Assembly (NCBI GenBank): GCA_022836615.1
Contig: MU405292.1
Span: forward strand, 1-64,000
Direction of reading: 5' to 3'
DNA from: Annulohypoxylon bovei var. microspora
Lineage: Eukaryota; Ascomycota; Sordariomycetes; Xylariales; Hypoxylaceae
DNA length: 64,000 bases
Below are positions 46,123 to 58,623 of the stretch, piece by piece. Under the pieces are notes generated by a model. It saw only the letters and a program-made list of their open reading frames with translations, had not been told where the DNA came from and ran no database searches. A program made the translations under genes and the position numbers. The first letter of the stretch is position 1, and each line of letters opens with the position of its first letter.

Positions 46123-46530
46123 TCGCCTGTGAGAAGAACACCGAGGTACCTACCTGGTATCAATTCCTAGGTTCTATATAGGGTGGTTGCTGATGTTCTC
46201 CCTCCATATGGTAGGACGGAATTAGGGAGGGAAGAATGTAAAAGAGTGATTTGAAGATTTTGACGACGTACAGGACACGATTAGCCCCACTCTTTTTAGG
46301 GACGGGCTCGTTCATTGGCTGACGGCAAATCTAATGCCTCCTTTTTGAATCATCTGCGCTTTAGGGGTCACAACGCTGGCATACATAACTTTAGATATGT
46401 CCGGGTGCAGTTAACACGTAAAGATGCCAGTATTACAGATCTAGTCAAGCACTGAGCCGGGTATCTTCTCCTAGATAAGCACCTATGTACACAACGCCCC
46501 CCATCACTCATCCCCAGTACGCTTCCCCCA
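46123..46530. other. Intergenic between LeuRS 3' end and the methyltransferase start
   Basis: About 400 bp; nothing beyond presumed 3' UTR and promoter is visible. Confidence 0.45.
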
Positions 46531-49424
46531 TCACGCGTTTTTCGGAACCACATAGTTGACCACCGCGCCGCCCCTCACCGCGTACACCTTCTCTGCCCTC
46601 GTGATATCATTATCGCCGACGAGCCTAATCCGCGCGTCCTCAGACCTAAAAATCTCACCCCTAACCCAGGCGAGGAACTCCTCGCCGCGGTCCGCCATCC
46701 CCGGCGGCCGCGTCGGGATCTGCACCACGCACCGCACCTTCCCGTTGACCTGGACGACGCAGCTGACGCGGCTCGGCCCCAGGAGCTGCAGCGAGCCGTC
46801 CGGCGCGGGCCAGGAGGAGGCGAAGACGCTGCCGCGGCCGGGGCTGAGCACGCTCCAGCACTCCTCGGCGAACGCCGGCGTGACGGGCGCCATCATGCGG
46901 ATTAGTAGTAGCGCGGCCTCGCGCCTGATCGCGTCGGAGGCCCCCTGGTTCTTGACGAGGACGTTTGTTAGCTCCATCAGGCTGGAGACCGTGGTGTTGA
47001 GCGAGTACACCTTCTCCATCGCGTTGGTGACGGAGATGATGGTGTTCTGCGTCGCGCGCCACACCTCCTTTTCCTCCACATTCTCCTTTTCAATGTTTTC
47101 GCGGAAATATGTTTCGCCGCTAAATTCGGCACTAGGCGCGTCTCCCAGTTTGGGGATGGTCTGGACGAAGTCGAATACGCGGCGGAGCCAACGAATGACG
47201 CCCATGATCTTGTCCTCGTCCCAGTTCAAGACCTCTCCGACGGGCGCCTGGAAGAGGATGTGAGCTCTGGTAGCGTCGGACCCGTACTTGTCGATGAAAG
47301 TGGTTGGGTCCACGCCGTTGTGTTTCGACTTCGACATCTTCTCGAACGAAACCGTCGCGGTCTTTCCCGACGCTGTGACTTTCGGCTCGGAGAGATTCGA
47401 TAGGTCGACTTCGTCCGATTTCAAGAAGCGGCCGCTGTCCGGGTCTGAGTACGTCTTCCCGTGCACCATCCCTTGCGTTATGAGTCGCTTGAACGGTTCG
47501 CGTAAAGGGCCTACTGGCAGCTCGAGGAGGTCTGCAACTGCCTTGTATATAAATCTAGCGTAGAGGAGATGGAGAATGGCGTGCTCGACTCCGCCAATGT
47601 AAACGTCAACTGGTAGATAGCTTTCTGCTAGGGGTTTGGAGATAAGCTCTTCTGAGTTGTTGGGGTCCGGAAATCTCATGTAGTACCAGCTGGAATCTAC
47701 AAAAGTATCCATCGTATCCGTATCTCTCTTGGCGGGGCGATGGCATTTAGGACAAGAAGTGTTGACCCAGTCAGTCGCGGTTTCTAGCGGATTACCGGCT
47801 CGACCATCTTCCCAATGGGCATCTACCTTAGGCAGGGTGACAGGCAGTTGGTCATCCGGGACAGGTTGAGGTCCGCATTTTGGGCAGTGGATGATTGGAA
47901 TTGGCGTCCCCCAATATCTCTGCCTACTAATTAACCAGTCTCGGATTCTCCATTTTGTGGTGCTCTGTGCTCGGTTTGACGCATTTTTAATCTGGTTTAT
48001 GATTTCTCTCGCACCATCCCTAGAAGCCATCGTGGCATAACGACCAGTGATAGAGGTTAAGTATCCCGGTTCAAAATAAGGGCCGTTTTTGAGATTTGAA
48101 GTAGACCCATCGGGTTCCGGCGAAACGGCATATTTAAGAGGCTCCTCGGGACAGTGCCTTTGCCAGAATGCGAAATCCCTCGCGTCGTGAGCCGGGACAC
48201 CCATGATCGCCCCGGTCTCGTAGTCTCCCCTAACATACGGGGCAACAAATACGGGAAGGTAATCGATATCCTCTTGGGTTTGCGATGAAAAGGCGAGTGG
48301 GTTGATCGCCTTTGATCGCGGTATCCGATAACCCTCCGTAGTATCAGGGGGGAGGTCCTTCACGCGTTCCACAAACTCGCGGAGCTTCGAATCGTCTAGC
48401 GCCAACCGCTGTACTATAGGCGAATATGGTGAGAGGGCAATAAACTGAGCCGCATATATAGTTTCCGGTCTTGTGGTATATATCTTTAGCCAATTCTTCT
48501 CCGCTGCGTCGTCCTCGATGTACGCGAATTCGTAGTAAGCACCCTCGGTTCGTCCGAGCCAATTCTTTTGCATAGTCAAGACTCTCTCAGGCCAAGCCTC
48601 ATCCGCACCCAGCTTCTCAAGGTCTTCCAATAGCGACTCCTTGAACTTGGTTATGTGGAAGAACCACTGCTTGAGCTTGCGCCGGACAATCTTCGCACCT
48701 GACCTCCACGACTGGCCATCCGAGTCGACTTGCTCGTTTGCCAACACAGTCATGTCGACAGGGTCCCAGTTTACGGTCGCCTTTTTCTGGCTTACGAGAC
48801 CATGTTCATGAAGGAGGAGGAATATCTTCTGAGTGTGCTTGTAGAACTCCGGGTCACACGTTGCAAATTCCTACATGGTAATTAACACATGATGCTCTAT
48901 TATTGCAATGGTATATATGAACAAACCCGCGACCAATCAAAACTCCCATTCATATACCCGAGCTGCTCTTTCATGCGAGCAATGTTGTCCCTCGTCCAGA
49001 CGGCCGGATCGATGCCACGTTCAATTGCCGCATTCTCAGCAGGCAACCCAAAGGCGTCCCAGCCCATCGGTAGCAGCACATCATGACCCTGTAGCCTGCG
49101 GAATCGAGCTATCACGTCGGCAATGGTATATACTCGGAGATGTCCGAGGTGGAGGTTGCCAGACGGATATGGGAACATGGAAAGGATATACATGCGGTTC
49201 TTGACGGGTTCATATCCCGTCCGGTGATTCAGATCCTCCTCCTGCTTGGAGCTCTCGCTCATTTTTGGGATCTGACGACGCCATTTTCGGTCTAAAGCAG
49301 GCAAATCGAGCCGCGCGGCAACATATGCTCGCCGGAGGGAGGCTTGAGAACTCTCAGACCAGAAATTAACGAGTCTCAATTGAGGTCTCGATTGACCCGC
49401 GATCTTCCTTGCCACGGAATACAT
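46531..49424 (-). CDS. Mitochondrial leucyl-tRNA synthetase
   Basis: It charges mitochondrial tRNA-Leu. Two exons (49424-48927 and 48870-46531) give 945 residues. The 56-bp intron has an unusual donor GTTTGT and acceptor TGTAG and joins NGSFDWSR to EFATCDPEFYKHTQKIF. The N-terminus is Arg/Ser-rich and without acids, like a presequence. The class I signature appears as FPYPSGNLHLGHLRVYT (about residue 85), and the second signature as EKMSKSKHNGVDP (about 677). The editing domain (VPAHDARDFAFWQ), the zinc-like CPKC pair and the C-terminal tRNA-binding domain (VQVNGKVRCVVQIP) are all present. Bacterial-type domain order confirms the organellar form rather than the cytosolic enzyme. Confidence 0.96.
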
Positions 49425-50298
49425 CGGGCTAATCGCATTGTCGCTGCAAGTTGAGCTTGCCGGGCTAGATACAGCAAGTTTTTGGAAGCTTTGCGCAGAG
49501 CTCTCACGGTGATGTATTTTCGTGTTTTCGGACCATTGAAAATAAATTTAATTGAAAATGCGCTGATGCCATTACATAAGCAGATCTTATCGATAAGTGA
49601 CTTGCAAGCCATGCCGATTAGTCATGTTATCCCCCTTTTTTACCATGGACCGAACAATATTTTTTTATATTTTATAAGGAAACTAATTGTTGGCTTAAAA
49701 GGTATCATTCACTTAGAAACATAATTCTATTTACTTGGGACAAAGTCCTAGGCAGAGTAGCGTCAAATCAAATGAGTTATGTGCGAACATTACTGTATTA
49801 CACTGTTTTAGAACTACCCCATGTCTCACCTATTTAGGTAACTCATACGTATTACGTCTAGTGGTGAGTGCTAGTTACATAATGAGGGGATAACTTGAAG
49901 CCACAGTGCAATACAGTAATGTTAGCACATGGCTCATTTAATCAGACGTTACATAATCCTATTAGAATAGGGGGTTAGGAATATTCGGACTCCAATACAT
50001 CATAAAACGTTACCAACACTTCTAATAGGATAATGGCAACAATAAGTTCTTTCAAAATGATTGGGAAAAAAGGATAGGTTAGATCCAGTGTCAAGGTAAA
50101 GATTAGAAATTATTCCGCTACGTCTAGTCACAGTTTACGTCTTCTAATTTTATTCAAAAGAAAATAGTTTTGCCATTCTAAAAATATTTACAATGTTAAA
50201 GTTGGATTAAGATCAATTACTCCCACTTTCCCTATTTCTCAGTATGTACGGATAGCTCCCAAATTCTACAGATACCTACCTACTTTTGTAGTTCCAGG
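49425..50298. other. Intergenic, LeuRS promoter and MITE B
   Basis: AT-rich DNA with MITE copy B at 49779-49930. No gene is supported. Confidence 0.5.
49779..49930. mobile_element. MITE family copy B
   Basis: A 152-bp core. The left end ATGTGCGAACATTACTGTAT and the reverse complement of the right end ATGTGCTAACATTACTGTAT differ at one position over 20. Weaker pairing extends outward (AAATGAG against CTCATTT) to about 49770-49939, flanked by AATC on both sides, which may be the duplication. No coding capacity. Confidence 0.85.
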
Positions 50299-50985
50299 TC
50301 ACTCGAAGAACAACTCATCCTTATCTATTGGATCCTCGGGCGAATATTCATCGCTATACACAGCTACGTCGTCATCAGACTCGTCATTATCAGACTCGTC
50401 GCCACTTGGCAGTAGTGGGGTGCACCCACCATCCATCTTGGCCAGCTCTTGCAACTCACCTTCGTCAAGAGCGGACGCTTCCGTGATCTCCTTTTCGACT
50501 CTGTCTATAGGACCGTAGGCTACGAATATCTGTTTAATAACGCGGTCAATGGCTCTACGCGTCCGGTCAGGATCATTTACGTCGACTTTGATTGCGGCGA
50601 GCGCGCCAACGGCAACTATCATGCGCTCCGTTGTCTTGAAGATGGTTTGAGCCCACCGTTCTAGCTGTTCTAGTGAGACTGAGTGACCGTTCATTTCTTC
50701 AAACGCGCCTTCAATCTCATGTATTATGGAGTTATACTCCTTGAAGAGATGTAGATAGTCCATAGATAGTCCGCAAGTCAGCACTGAGTCAGAGTTCTTT
50801 GCTTTTTGAAATAGCTCGTCCAGTTGACCTTCTATGGAGGATATATCAAGAATCATCTTCTGGATGCGACGAGGCTGGTATTCGAAGACGATTTCGCGGC
50901 CGAGGATATGACTAAGGTTTGCCGTACATGGCGTCTTAGAGTATTCTTCGGTTATGGATTCTAAGTTATTCATAGAGGAAGACAT
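50299..50985 (-). CDS. Hypothetical acidic helical protein
   Basis: A single exon of 228 residues with ATG at 50985; the codon-by-codon reading looks like real protein. Residues 1-185 are predicted helical by eye, with heptad-like Leu/Ile spacing (IQKMILDISSIEGQLDELFQ; YNSIIHEIEGAFEEMN). The last 40 residues are very acidic (DESDNDESDDDVAVYSDEY). There is no signal peptide, membrane helix or catalytic motif. I do not recognise the family. It stands alone between two large gene-poor stretches, so it may be lineage-specific. Confidence 0.65.
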   Translation of the reverse strand: MSSSMNNLESITEEYSKTPCTANLSHILGREIVFEYQPRRIQKMILDISSIEGQLDELFQKAKNSDSVLTCGLSMDYLHLFKEYNSIIHEIEGAFEEMNGHSVSLEQLERWAQTIFKTTERMIVAVGALAAIKVDVNDPDRTRRAIDRVIKQIFVAYGPIDRVEKEITEASALDEGELQELAKMDGGCTPLLPSGDESDNDESDDDVAVYSDEYSPEDPIDKDELFFE

Positions 50986-53900
50986 TTTCGTTACAGTATT
51001 TCAGTAATTTATCGGAATGATCTTGTGCAGTTGAGGTTAGTGTTACTATGAATTGTCTTAGTTAGCATATTAGGTATATATACTTCTGTTGAGTCGAACA
51101 ATGCTGATTATCAGCTTTTTCGACACAATGGTATTGTTCGTGGATCAACTAAGAAACTTGGAGCAAGGGATCGATTTTGGGGGGTTTGGAAGAAGATCCT
51201 TTATCTAAAGCAATTCACAGTAGGTAGTTATCGCATGTCAAGACAAAGAAGGCATCGAGAATATTCTTAGAATAAGCAAAATACGATATGGGTGCTTTGT
51301 CATGTATTTCGAGACATTATTTCGGCAGGTCTCATACAACCGTAGTACTACTAATGCATAGGGATATTTCCCCCTCGAAGGATTCATTTATTGTCCGTAG
51401 ACTACTGCAGGTACATGCGTGGCTCGTATATGTCATTGGTCTCCTATTGTCTTAGTGAAGGCAAAGAAGCTACAGGTACAATAGGCAGGTCCGCATTACG
51501 TGAGAACTTTGTTTAATATTTTGTCATACGATATAGCTAAGGATATATTTTCTTAGGTATTAATTGGTTAATAGAGAAGTGTTATTGTATTCCTCTATCA
51601 TGTAGATTCTATCCTTAACGTTTTCTATTCTTTTTTTTTTGGTCCCCCCTTTTCTCTTCTCACCCTTCTAGGGCTTATTATCACCTGCCAATCAGCACCC
51701 TTTATGTGCACTTTGAGCACTTACCTAGGTGAGTATTGAGGCACACAAAATCAGGCGATTTACCAATGTGACACATCACAACCTCCTCAAAACCTAAGAA
51801 TGTTCGGAAATAAGCAGCCGCGTTTAAGGGATGGGGCAAGTTCTAACATGGGTATAAAGTTACGCAGATTGGACCTAGAATTTCTATTTACGATTGTCTA
51901 CATCATCTTCTTCATCGAAGCTTGACTTGCTCGAAGCGATGAAGCTATAATAGATATAATAAAGCACGTCGTTGAAGCCTGCCCTTCTTTTATTGGTTCC
52001 ATAACGAGAATGCTCTGTGGTCAAACACTCTCCGCCCGGCCACGAGTTGGAACCCTTGTCACTCCCTAGACAACCGGACAGGCCGCATCGCCTACGTAAA
52101 ATCAGGAAAAGTGCCGACGGGCTGTCCCGACGTTGATAGGGTACTTGCGACTAACTACTAGTAATTAGAGTACATTGGCATGATCTTCTATCGGTCACTA
52201 GCTTCGAATGTCGAAGACAATTGATGATGATATGCATCGTACGTATATTCACTGTCGTTGTCGATGATCCTGAGATCTTCTCCTCTGAGGGAATCCCGGG
52301 AATTTGACAGTCCAATAGGATTTTCTCCGACGTACTGCGGAAAGGTGTATTCCGCTTTGCGTCTGGGAGGCCCCGCCCAGCCGCCGAGAACTCTCTGGGA
52401 ATCAGGATCTGCAGATTCACACCCGCATGAATTTTCAGCTTTATTACGCGTCCCCCAGTTGCGGGTGGGGTCTCCTTCGCCGCTGAAGAAGCCCTGCTTG
52501 ATTACCTAGTACCTACCTACATACTACATACATAGTGTAGCACATACTCTTTTGTCTACCATGTATTAGGTCATCGTGGTAATGTTGGTTATGTGCGCGT
52601 GTGCTCAGCCACTCGGATTGATTTGCCGTCGATGTCGTACGGAACCGGTGGGTCGACTCTAGCTGCTGGCGCCAGGCGGGTTGGCTATCTGGCTCGGTCC
52701 CGGCGCCATGGGTTTGACAACCTCCGCTGATGTTCTCAACTGGGTATGTATCAAAGCGATTGAATCGGTTCTTGATTTGAGATATGACTGATCTCGCTGA
52801 TTTGACCTAATCGAGAATTGCGTGTTTTGGTCGAGCCAGTTTCCAAGTTGAGTGGGTAGAAAATAATTTGAAGCTATCCAGACCCACCGAGAGACCCATT
52901 TTGCCCCATAACCTGATGTTGAGCCTGGTATATAAATAATATTCACTAAAAGCCTAGACCTTCAGATGATCCACCCCTTGTCATCTATAAGCACAGCCGT
53001 TTCCGCGACCTGACAGCCCCTGACAGTTTGGTCAGGGTAAGCACTCAAAAGAATTCAGGGGCAAACTTGGGGGTTAACCCCCAATCTGTTCTATCAGATA
53101 GTCGATTAAGTAAAAGCTTGAGCATCTTTGAACACGGTACGCAATTATTTGCAGTCCGCTATGCGGAGATATTCTGAAAGGATCACCGACTAGTTTATCT
53201 ACTTGTACATACCCAACATTACCCAAGCAACTTTATAGCATCCCCGTCTTCGCGACCTGTGGGCCGACTGGAGTTTGAAAATACCCCTTGCAAAACTAAA
53301 AGTCGTCTTTGTTATCGCAGGCTTAAGTATAGAAGGGTTCGTCGGCAATGCCTACTTAGCTTAATTAGACATAGAGGTGGTATTTCTAGCGATGGAACTT
53401 ACGTATTGAAGAACTATAGGTAAGCGAGCCGAGCTATAATACATATTCTCAGCCTAGTTATACCCAAGGGAGCTAAATCACGATATACCAAAGTAAACAC
53501 CTAGGTTACGTAGATAGTGAATGATATAAGGAATTCTTCTAGTGAATACTTACAAAATGCTTCATAGTAAGTTATAAGACAGGTCAGAATCAGGGTAGGA
53601 GAATCAAGGTAGGAAAATATTCTATCGTAGTATGGTGCAACATAGAGTTAGATCTAGGCGCCTACTTTAACTGCGGAAAGACTATTGTTTTTGTTGTGAA
53701 TGTCAGTTAGAAAGCAACATGATACCAAGATTTTGATAAAAGAGCTGATGTGGAGCTGACCAAATTAACTTTGGCATCAACATTAGATATTTACTGCAAG
53801 AGATATCCAGCTCTGTTATACCAATACCTTTAAGCTATAGAATTGTAACATGACATCGCATGAGAACGAGACATAGAATTATCCCTGGATTGGGACGAAT

Positions 53901-54137
53901 GTGAACGAGGTAACCTAGATGGTGTAGGTTAATTCCGTAGGTGTATTTACAAAGATTGTGACATTTTTCATACTCCTTTTCAACCAAATGTTGCTTCAAC
54001 TCCTAATATACAATACAATAAAAGTTACCTATACTTCTAGCATGGTTAGCTATAAGTATGACCATAGTGCGACTTGTCAACCATTAACATATAGATATTA
54101 TCAATGAATATGAACGCGAACCCAGCGCACCCATTAT
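50986..54137. other. 3.2-kb gene-poor region
   Basis: I found no supported exon. A T-run lies at about 51630-51642. TAGGTA-type words occur near 51722 and 52505. Several short frames exist but none has splice partners, homologous motifs or coding bias that I can defend. Confidence 0.45.
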
Positions 54138-55515
54138 CTATTTCCAGTTTTCGTATTTTGTCAAGGGAGCTTCATTGGGCTTCTCTCCTTCTCCGTACAA
54201 GATTGTCACCGACTGTGTGCGTACAATCCCTTCCACCGGGCGCTTGGTCGCGGGATCTTGGCCGTCTCTCGGTAAGATGTCATCTTGGCTGCCTTCCTTG
54301 CCGAGTTCGATATTTGTTTCCAGATCGTAGGGGCCTTTAATCTTTCGTCGGCGCGAGTTCATCTCGAGCTCATCCCTGGTGCCATTGCTCTTCGACGTTC
54401 CGTAGTTCTTGTAGCCCTGGCGATCCCCCGTGCTGCCCATGATACGTCGTCCGAAGATCATTTCGATTAGTGGCCGCAGAATGGGAATGCAGGTCGCGAT
54501 GACCACGGAGCTACCCTCGACACTATATGATATTAGGAAGGTGAACTATGTAGGTACACGAAACACCAAAAACTTACCAAGTCCAAATTGTCAAGTCGGA
54601 TGTATCATCTAGATGGATTAGCTAAGCGGCTAATAAGGGGGTCAAGGCACAACAAACATGTGAAGTCCGAACTTGCCAGTCCAGGAATCCGGGTTGTCTT
54701 GTAGATTGCTACTATGCAGGCGCTGAGGATTGGTCAGTCAACGCTATTCAGACTTGCTTGTGAGGGTTATCGAGAAGACATACACTGAACCTAGTCCGAG
54801 AGCAACGCACAGCGCAAGCTTCTTCCTCAGATTCATCTGCAGCGTGAAAAGCACCGACGCTGGGTACGCGGCCAGATACAAGTCGACAAATCCCGAAAAG
54901 GCACCTGCGAAGATAGAGTAGTTGACCAGAATCCAGGGGTTGATACAAGTCTTCTCGGTGATAGACGAGTCCCACTGGGCTCGGGAGGGAGTGCACTGTC
55001 CAAAAAGAATTGCGACACAACCTAAGAGGAAGATGACGCATGAGATACCCATCGTCCATAAAATTCGCCGATGCATCAAAGAAGGTTCCAAAAGTCCCGT
55101 CAGGAGGTAGATGGCGGCAAGCTTAGGAATGCTGAAGGACAAAACACCCGGAACGAAACCGACCATCGTCCAAAGTACGGCGCCAGAGATCTGATCCGGA
55201 GTTAGGGTAGAAATATGGCTTCCGTTTCCAGACTGCACGGAAATGATGGAGAAGGCGACGACGAGCCATCCGCAAATCTGAATGAGAGTCTGGTTAGCCC
55301 GGACGAGTAGTTCGAGTTCCGCGATCCTGACTCACTAATGAGAGTGAGATTAAGAAATCATCGAGGTGAAACTTCTTCATTATCCCGATGCGGACGTATA
55401 ATCTGGCGAAGACGAAAGCCGTGCTGATGGCGGTGACGGTACAGTTGACGACTACGATGGCGGGACCCTTCGTCTCGGCCGCCACCTCGGGCGATAACGC
55501 TGCTGTCGAGCTCAT
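54138..55515 (-). CDS. Fungal rhodopsin-domain seven-helix membrane protein (PTH11-like group)
   Basis: This family of fungal seven-helix proteins is related to Pth11 and is often called GPCR-like; few members have a tested role. Five exons (55515-55336, 55277-54784, 54722-54658, 54608-54578, 54522-54138) give 384 residues. Introns are 49-61 bp; intron 3 uses donor GTTTGT. Joins are supported by family-like sequence: GLGSVACIVAIYKTTRIPGL, FTYDTSDLTIWTC, VEGSSVVIATCIPILRPLIE. The typical DDFLI motif follows helix 2. Helices are visible from VVNCTVTAISTAFVFARLY to VVIATCIPILRPL. The last 100 residues are a hydrophilic cytosolic tail rich in charged residues. The exon of 31 bp (54608-54578) is small but needed to keep frame. 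Confidence 0.85.
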
Positions 55516-58500
55516 GTTGAATTCGACCTGAATGAAAATACCGAAAAGTGATCAGGCGGTGCTCGCAGTGAATTCACACCAGAAGCAAGATGCGAAGAAG
55601 CGGGGCTGTCACTTCATTCTTATACAGCGCTAAGCTTTGACAAGAAGAGAATTTTTGCTTTGATATCATAAGTCTTCTCTCCAGGAGTTTTATGTTTTGC
55701 TGCGCGGGAAACGTTCTGAAAGGAGAGAGTCTGAGGGTACTCCGCGACTAGGTTAAGGTGGAGAATCTTATGGTTATGTGGTTTAATAACAAGAGGCGTA
55801 TGCTACTGATACGTTGGATCGACAATGGTAGATTCGAGTCTGCGGATATGATGAGTTATCTACATATGGATATGTATGTATGAAGGAGACCTGAGATCTC
55901 GGGGGCCCTGGTCATTAAGACCCAGCTTCGATGCAAACCCAGGCAAGGTATGGATGACGCGACAAATTCTCTTTCTTCATGACAACCATGTACTGAAAGC
56001 ACTGGCCAAAATTGGTAACGAAAGAGCTTGAATGTATCCCGTGTGACATTTAATGTGCTGCTATCCAATCCATAGAAAGTCAGTATATCGAAGACACTTA
56101 ACATACCATTTATGTTCGAAGTATTATACAGAGCAAGCATCAAGCAACAATCAAGATTAACATATCTACTATTTTTCTTCCAATTTTCAAAAATTAAATA
56201 CTAGTGGGCTTGGATGTATGTACGTGTATCCCGAGTTAGGTATGTTAAGCAGGTGGCCAAGAGAGCCATGTAGTTGTAACCAGGATTTCATTTGTCATGC
56301 ATGGAATAGACTTTTGGTAGTGTCCACTTAGAAATAATCTAGGGGTATCTGCGACTACCACTTCTGTAAATCTGCAGGCCTGTAAGAATATTTAGGTATT
56401 TGCATGTAACTAGCCCCTTTCGATTCATGTTCGTGATCAGTGGAACCGAGTCCTATTTGTATCAGCCAACTTACCGGGAAACTTGAACGGTACTACAGAC
56501 TACGATCAACCACTGGGGATCCATATCATGATAGAAAGATGGTTAGGTAAGACTTTGCGAGACGGCCAAGTTGCTTGTCAATGGGGCTAGTAAAACTCCC
56601 CATCTTCCCATACAGATCATACCAAACTGGAAAATTTCGGGAAAGACTAAATTGCCTGTGCCACCCAGGCACATGAGGAAATCTTAGTGATCATGAGTTC
56701 CTGGAGCGGTGGAGCATATCTACGATTTCTCAAGATGCAATACTTACATACAAGCTATCCCCACAGAAGTTTCATTATACGGCATCGACAGATTCATGGG
56801 TTTATCGGAAGTGAAATTCTTATCCCAAACGAAATTAGCCCATCGATAGTGCTATAACTCTTCAGCCTCATATGCATATAAGGAGAGGTAGCTGTCATTG
56901 ACACTTCGGGGAATAGCGCGCAAAGGAAGGGTAGGTGAAATTGCAAAGCTATAAAAAACATTCCCTCTGCTCGACATGGACAGCACGAGCCTCAGCGGTT
57001 CATTTTATCGAAGCTCCCTTGTCGTTACGCTTCCGTGGTGGCCTGTGTTGGCACGGAGCTCACCCTATATCCGGGTCAAGGGCGAGCGGAAGTATAATAT
57101 TGCTATAATGAGGTTTCATGATAGAGTAGTATCGTTATGGATACTTCCTAAATGCTTACCTAGGTAAATATGTAGGTGAATCATATGGATGTGCAACACA
57201 TTTGCCTCGTTTCTGCATCGGGGAGAAACCTCGGTGAGGGCATGCACCGGGGTGACCTGGTACTGTTCATGCTATTGTGTAGAAGGATTATGAATTATGT
57301 GCATTATACAGCAGGACGGCTTATCTTATTCGTTTTATGCTCACATATTCATTGATGATTTCTATTGGCTAGCATATTTCTAGAAATGTAAAGCAGACTC
57401 CACGCTACATAGTACTTGGTCCCTGTTTATGTACGTGACCTTCTTGACCCATTCTTGATAGAACGAGTACGTAGGTCTATTAATATGGCCCGTACTTATT
57501 CCCGTCGTTAGCCAAGCAAGTGTTTTTTTATATATATGTAGAAATAAAGTAAAGACGCTTAACTAACGTAGACACTAGTAGAGCGGCTCTTAGCGAGGCG
57601 GTAAAGGGTGGATTCTCTTTTGAGCGAAAGGTTGTTAAGAGAATAAAACAGCGATATCAATTGTTCGGCAAAAAGAATACCATTGTACCCAGGGAGTCTA
57701 GCGGGAGACTCAAAACAGAAAAGCTGCCAAGGGAAGCGAGCGGGACAGGTTCCCGTTAAGCTAACGTACCGGACTATGGCGAAATAGGTCTAAGTTGATG
57801 GAGATCAAATATTAGTTCAAACGTCTTAGCGATAGTGTATTTCCTGACAACCTCCTATATCGCCAAATAAGAAGGAAACATGGCGTTTAAGCGGACGAAA
57901 CGAATGTGCCGCGCTGTGTAAGTGTTATATACGAAATGTAACCACGTTGAGTTATAAAACGTGGGACAGGAACCCGAGAACCAATGAGCTTCAAGTATTG
58001 TTAACTGCTGCACCAACAACTTCACAAGGCCCGGAAATTCTTATAAACAACCAGTTATTAGCAGCGGGCCGAACTTACATCTGTGCGCTCCTCGGGATAT
58101 ATAATAGCTTGTACGTGTTTCCCCCGTGGCCATACTAATACACTCGCTCAGCTACCGAAGCTGAAGCCGATAGCTGCAATGCTACCTCATACATGAACAT
58201 CATGCTATTGCTCCCGTGGGTGGGTTGCGCATGCATTAGGGGAAGTGCCCAATTATGTAGGTATAAATCCTACTCTACTACGGATGTGGCGTTGATTATT
58301 AAAAGCTATGGGTCCGTTACCCGGTTTATGGGGGCATCGACGGACACCGACAATCCTCATTATCAGCTTCGTCTCGGGTCGCCGTCCACGTTAGGAAAAG
58401 CTTACATTGGTATGAATTGTGTAATCCGTTCTAGAGAGTATCAGGGGTTAGCTCTACGTGGCTTGGCTCACCAATATCAAGCTTCATTTTCCCTTGCTAG

Positions 58501-58623
58501 ATTTCTTCCTTGACGATTTTACATTGTTAACTTGCATTCTGACCTATCTTGATCTATCTTGAGCTATTATCCTTGTCTCGTATACCCATTTTTACTTACT
58601 AGAGCTTCATACGACGCTTCACG
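55516..58623. other. 3.1-kb gene-poor region between divergent genes
   Basis: It lies between the rhodopsin-domain gene start (minus) and the O-methyltransferase start (plus). TAGGTAAATATGTAGGTG lies near 57160. Positions 57580-57790 are compositionally different (purine-rich, GC-richer) and could be an old element remnant, but I can show no structure. No gene is supported. Confidence 0.45.

Noticed and set aside
58193..58513. 106-codon frame upstream of the O-methyltransferase
   Set aside because: No domain, no splice partners and no coding-like composition; probably noncoding.
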